This document shows positions 15,609-17,672 of a stretch of 17,672 nucleotides of DNA, in pieces. Location of the stretch: assembly GCA_015488785.1 (NCBI GenBank), contig WFNC01000582.1, forward strand, positions 1 through 17,672. The letters are read 5' to 3'. The stretch is from Flavobacteriales bacterium. Its GTDB lineage: Bacteria; Bacteroidota; Bacteroidia; Flavobacteriales_D; Parvicellaceae. Every line of letters begins with the position of its first letter. Position 1 is the stretch's first letter. The notes beneath the pieces were generated by a model, which was not told the DNA's origin, searched no databases, and saw only the letters and a program-made list of their open reading frames with translations. The translations under genes were made by a program, and so were the position numbers.

Positions 15609-16559
15609 ATGATTTTTATTAAAAACTACATATTCTTACTGGGATTTATTTTCTTTAGTCCTCTTTTATTAATTGCTCAAGATAAAACAATTGATAAAAT
15701 AGAAATGCTTTATGATCAAGGGAATTTTAGTCACGTTTTGAAAAAAACGGCTAAATTAAAAAACACTTCAGAATATAAAGAGAGTGCCCCAATTTTCCTT
15801 TTTAATGCTTTGGCAGAATATCAACTCAAGCATAAAGCTAAATATTCTGAAAAAGAGGCTTTAAATACATTTAAAAAATATATTTCATTAGATAAAAATC
15901 GAGAATACAGTATTACATACGGAAATTACATTTATGATTTACAATTGGGATTGGTAAACGAAATAAGAGCTTTAGAAAAAGCAAACAAATCTGATATAGC
16001 AAAGCTCAAATTTACAGAATACAATCAACTTTTTGAAAACAATGTTAATTTTGAAGAAATGACAGCTACCAAGCCAAAGGTCAAAGTAAATGAAAATAAG
16101 CCTGTAGAAATAGAAATCCCACAAAATACACCAGATAATAAAGATGAATCTTTAGCAACAAAAGAAACCGTTAAGTTAAAGACTAAAAAGGTAATAAAGG
16201 AAGCTAAAAAGCACATTGGAACACCATACAAATACGGAGGAATTACGCCTAAAGGTTTTGATTGCTCTGGTTTCACGCAATATGTAATGGCAAAAAACAA
16301 TGTTCAAATCCCAAGAACAGCTTTAGCTCAATCGCAAACAAGTAAAAAAATAAAACAGAAAAACGCTAAAGTTGGTGACCTTGTCTTTTTTGGTTCAAGT
16401 AAAAACAAAATCAATCACGTGGGAATAATTAGCCAAGTCGATGGGGATAAAATTTATATGATACACGCTTCGAGTAGTAAAGGGATTATGATTTCTGAAA
16501 TTACAACGAATGTTTATTGGGGAAAAAGATTACAATTGATAACAAGAATAACGAAATAA
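15609..16559 (+). CDS. NlpC/P60 cell-wall peptidase with helical N-terminal domain
   Basis: This 316-residue protein has a signal peptide (1-23, ending IAQ), then a TPR-like helical region (25-145; DQGNFSHVLKKTAKL opening), a Lys/Glu/Pro-rich linker (150-190) and an NlpC/P60 domain (193-316). The catalytic residues are present: Cys219 in FDCSGFT, His270 in INHVGI and His286 in MIHASS. Such enzymes cut peptide bonds in peptidoglycan stems, usually between D-Glu and the diamino acid. It should act in the periplasm. Only 4 bases separate it from the amidase gene, so the two are probably co-transcribed and act on the same wall. The 132-base gap before it holds no clear promoter match. Confidence 0.9.
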   Translation: MIFIKNYIFLLGFIFFSPLLLIAQDKTIDKIEMLYDQGNFSHVLKKTAKLKNTSEYKESAPIFLFNALAEYQLKHKAKYSEKEALNTFKKYISLDKNREYSITYGNYIYDLQLGLVNEIRALEKANKSDIAKLKFTEYNQLFENNVNFEEMTATKPKVKVNENKPVEIEIPQNTPDNKDESLATKETVKLKTKKVIKEAKKHIGTPYKYGGITPKGFDCSGFTQYVMAKNNVQIPRTALAQSQTSKKIKQKNAKVGDLVFFGSSKNKINHVGIISQVDGDKIYMIHASSSKGIMISEITTNVYWGKRLQLITRITK

Positions 16560-16563
16560 TAAT

Positions 16564-17478
16564 ATGATTAAATATTTACTACTCATACTTTTAAGTTTTA
16601 CTACACTAAGTTTTATTAGCCAAGATAAAATAATCGTTGTTATCGATGCTGGTCACGGCGGTAAAGACCCTGGAAACTTAAATAAAACAAAAGGGTTTAT
16701 GGTTGAAAAAGACTTAAACCTTAGCATCTCTAAAAAATTGGGAGCATATATTACAGAATATTTAGGACATCAAGTAAAAGTTGTTTACAGTAGAACTACT
16801 GACGTTTTTATTCCGCTTGTAGAAAGAGTGGATAAAGCCAATAAAATGAATGCTGATTATTTTATATCTATCCATTGCAATGCTTCTGACAATCCTGCTG
16901 TACACGGAACAGAAACGCACATTCATAATATAAAAAGCGTAAAAAGTAGAGAATTGGGCTTACAAATAGAAAAACAGTTTAAAAATAGGGCTGGAAGAAA
17001 TAGTAGAGGCTTAAAATTAAAAACAGACCGAATGTTTAACATTCTGGTATTGAAGGACAGTAAAATGCCCGCCATTTTAGTTGAAACAGGATTTATGACC
17101 AACCCTACAGAAGAAGCTTACTTAAATTCTATTAGAGGACAAGACTTAATTGCGTCTGCAATTTTTAGGGGCTTTAGAGATTATATAAAGGTTAAACATA
17201 ATATCACGATGCAAAACCCAGGAACTTCTACTCCTGTAACAAAAGGACCTGTATATAAAATACAAATAATGGCTTCTACAGGACCTGTTTCTTTAAAAAA
17301 CCCAAGCTTTAAATCAATAGGGAAACCGATAGAAGAAATGAAGATTACAAATGCTACCTCTCCTTACAATTTCAAATACTACGTCGGAAATTTTAAAGAC
17401 AAAAGAGAAGCTAAAAAACTGTTGAGAGAAATACAGTTGGGTAGTTTTAAAGATGCATATTTAGTTAAGTTTGAATAA
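16564..17478 (+). CDS. N-acetylmuramoyl-L-alanine amidase (Amidase_3) with possible SPOR-like tail
   Basis: This 304-residue protein has a signal peptide (1-20) and an Amidase_3 zinc domain (23-208). Metal ligands and the catalytic residue are visible: His31 in DAGHGG, Glu48 in VEKD, His104 in SIHCNA and Glu174 in VETGF. It cuts the amide bond between MurNAc and L-Ala and is used for daughter-cell separation and wall turnover. After a linker (209-227) the C-terminal part (228-304) reads YKIQIMAS, then KYYVGNFKDKREAKKLLREI. This looks like a SPOR-type domain, which binds denuded glycan at division sites. It forms a pair with the NlpC/P60 gene 4 bases upstream. Family firm, SPOR assignment moderately sure. 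Confidence 0.92.
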   Translation: MIKYLLLILLSFTTLSFISQDKIIVVIDAGHGGKDPGNLNKTKGFMVEKDLNLSISKKLGAYITEYLGHQVKVVYSRTTDVFIPLVERVDKANKMNADYFISIHCNASDNPAVHGTETHIHNIKSVKSRELGLQIEKQFKNRAGRNSRGLKLKTDRMFNILVLKDSKMPAILVETGFMTNPTEEAYLNSIRGQDLIASAIFRGFRDYIKVKHNITMQNPGTSTPVTKGPVYKIQIMASTGPVSLKNPSFKSIGKPIEEMKITNATSPYNFKYYVGNFKDKREAKKLLREIQLGSFKDAYLVKFE

Positions 17479-17490
17479 TTTTTCTTCGTC

Positions 17491-17672
17491 ATGCAAAAAA
17501 TAAAAGTCCTTTATATTTCGAGTTGGTACCCCAGCAAAGAACATCCAACTTTAGGTAATTTTGTACAGAAACACGCTGAAGCTGTTCAACCTCATGTCGA
17601 TTTAGAAGTTTTATATATAACTTCTTCTTCAACTGATTCAATAGAACATTCGATTATTAACAATGTCAGTAC
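17491..17672 (+). CDS. Probable family 4 glycosyltransferase, N-terminal fragment
   Basis: The ATG lies 12 bases after the amidase stop, and the frame is open to the window end (60 codons). The start (KVLYISSWYPS, then PTLGNFVQKHAEAV) is the classic opening of GT4-type (GT-B fold) glycosyltransferases: a first beta strand, then the S-x-W-Y/F-P turn and the G-x-F-V-x-x-H-A helix. It probably builds a surface or capsular polysaccharide. The donor and acceptor cannot be told from this part. The gene is cut only by the window edge. Confidence 0.75.
   Translation, partial: MQKIKVLYISSWYPSKEHPTLGNFVQKHAEAVQPHVDLEVLYITSSSTDSIEHSIINNVS

Overview
The window is AT-rich DNA from a member of the Bacteroidota, most likely the Flavobacteriales. 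This rests on several signs. There is a T9SS type B (gliding-motility-associated) C-terminal domain beside a PorP/SprF-like protein. Two-component-regulator propeller repeats, HYR repeats and a DUF1573 protein are present. There are promoter matches of the Bacteroidota form (TTG about 17 bases before TAnnTTTG), and Shine-Dalgarno sequences are mostly lacking. No rRNA, tRNA, CRISPR array or intact mobile element was seen.

Layout. Positions 1-310 hold no complete gene, only short coding-like scraps. Two single genes follow on the minus strand: a secreted DUF1573 protein (371-826) with its own promoter and terminator, and a PaaG-like enoyl-CoA hydratase/isomerase (975-1751). The centre (1900-11966, minus strand) is a tightly packed five-gene cluster. 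Read in its direction of transcription it encodes a 1240-residue secreted adhesin-like protein with a type B sorting domain, a PorP/SprF-like outer-membrane protein, a PD40-plus-PKD protein, an unrecognised 317-residue exported protein, and a 1045-residue membrane sensor. The sensor has fourteen propeller repeats, a Y_Y_Y domain and a cytoplasmic SpoIIE-type (PP2C) phosphatase. Two junctions are direct stop-start contacts (TAAATG, TAGATG) and one is a 44-base overlap. A promoter match lies about 100 bases upstream and a GC-rich terminator-like element lies just after the last stop.

Upstream of the cluster on the same strand are a SiaC-family (DUF1987) regulatory phosphoprotein with its threonine at position 68 (12167-12544) and a cellulose-synthase-like family 2 glycosyltransferase (12684-14180). 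On the plus strand, reading away, are a membrane-anchored endonuclease/exonuclease/phosphatase-family protein (14379-15476), an NlpC/P60 peptidase (15609-16559), an N-acetylmuramoyl-L-alanine amidase with a possible SPOR-like tail (16564-17478), and the first 60 codons of a probable family 4 glycosyltransferase cut by the window end.

How it may work together (inference): the adhesin probably leaves the cell through the type IX system with its cognate PorP/SprF-like partner, and the co-transcribed sensor could report on the state of the envelope or surface. In Pseudomonas the SiaA phosphatase, which has the same SpoIIE-type catalytic domain, acts on SiaC to control c-di-GMP and aggregation. 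A SpoIIE phosphatase, a SiaC homologue and a polysaccharide synthase within about 12 kb therefore suggest a surface-sensing and adhesion module. The kinase (SiaB) and the cyclase (SiaD) are not in this window.
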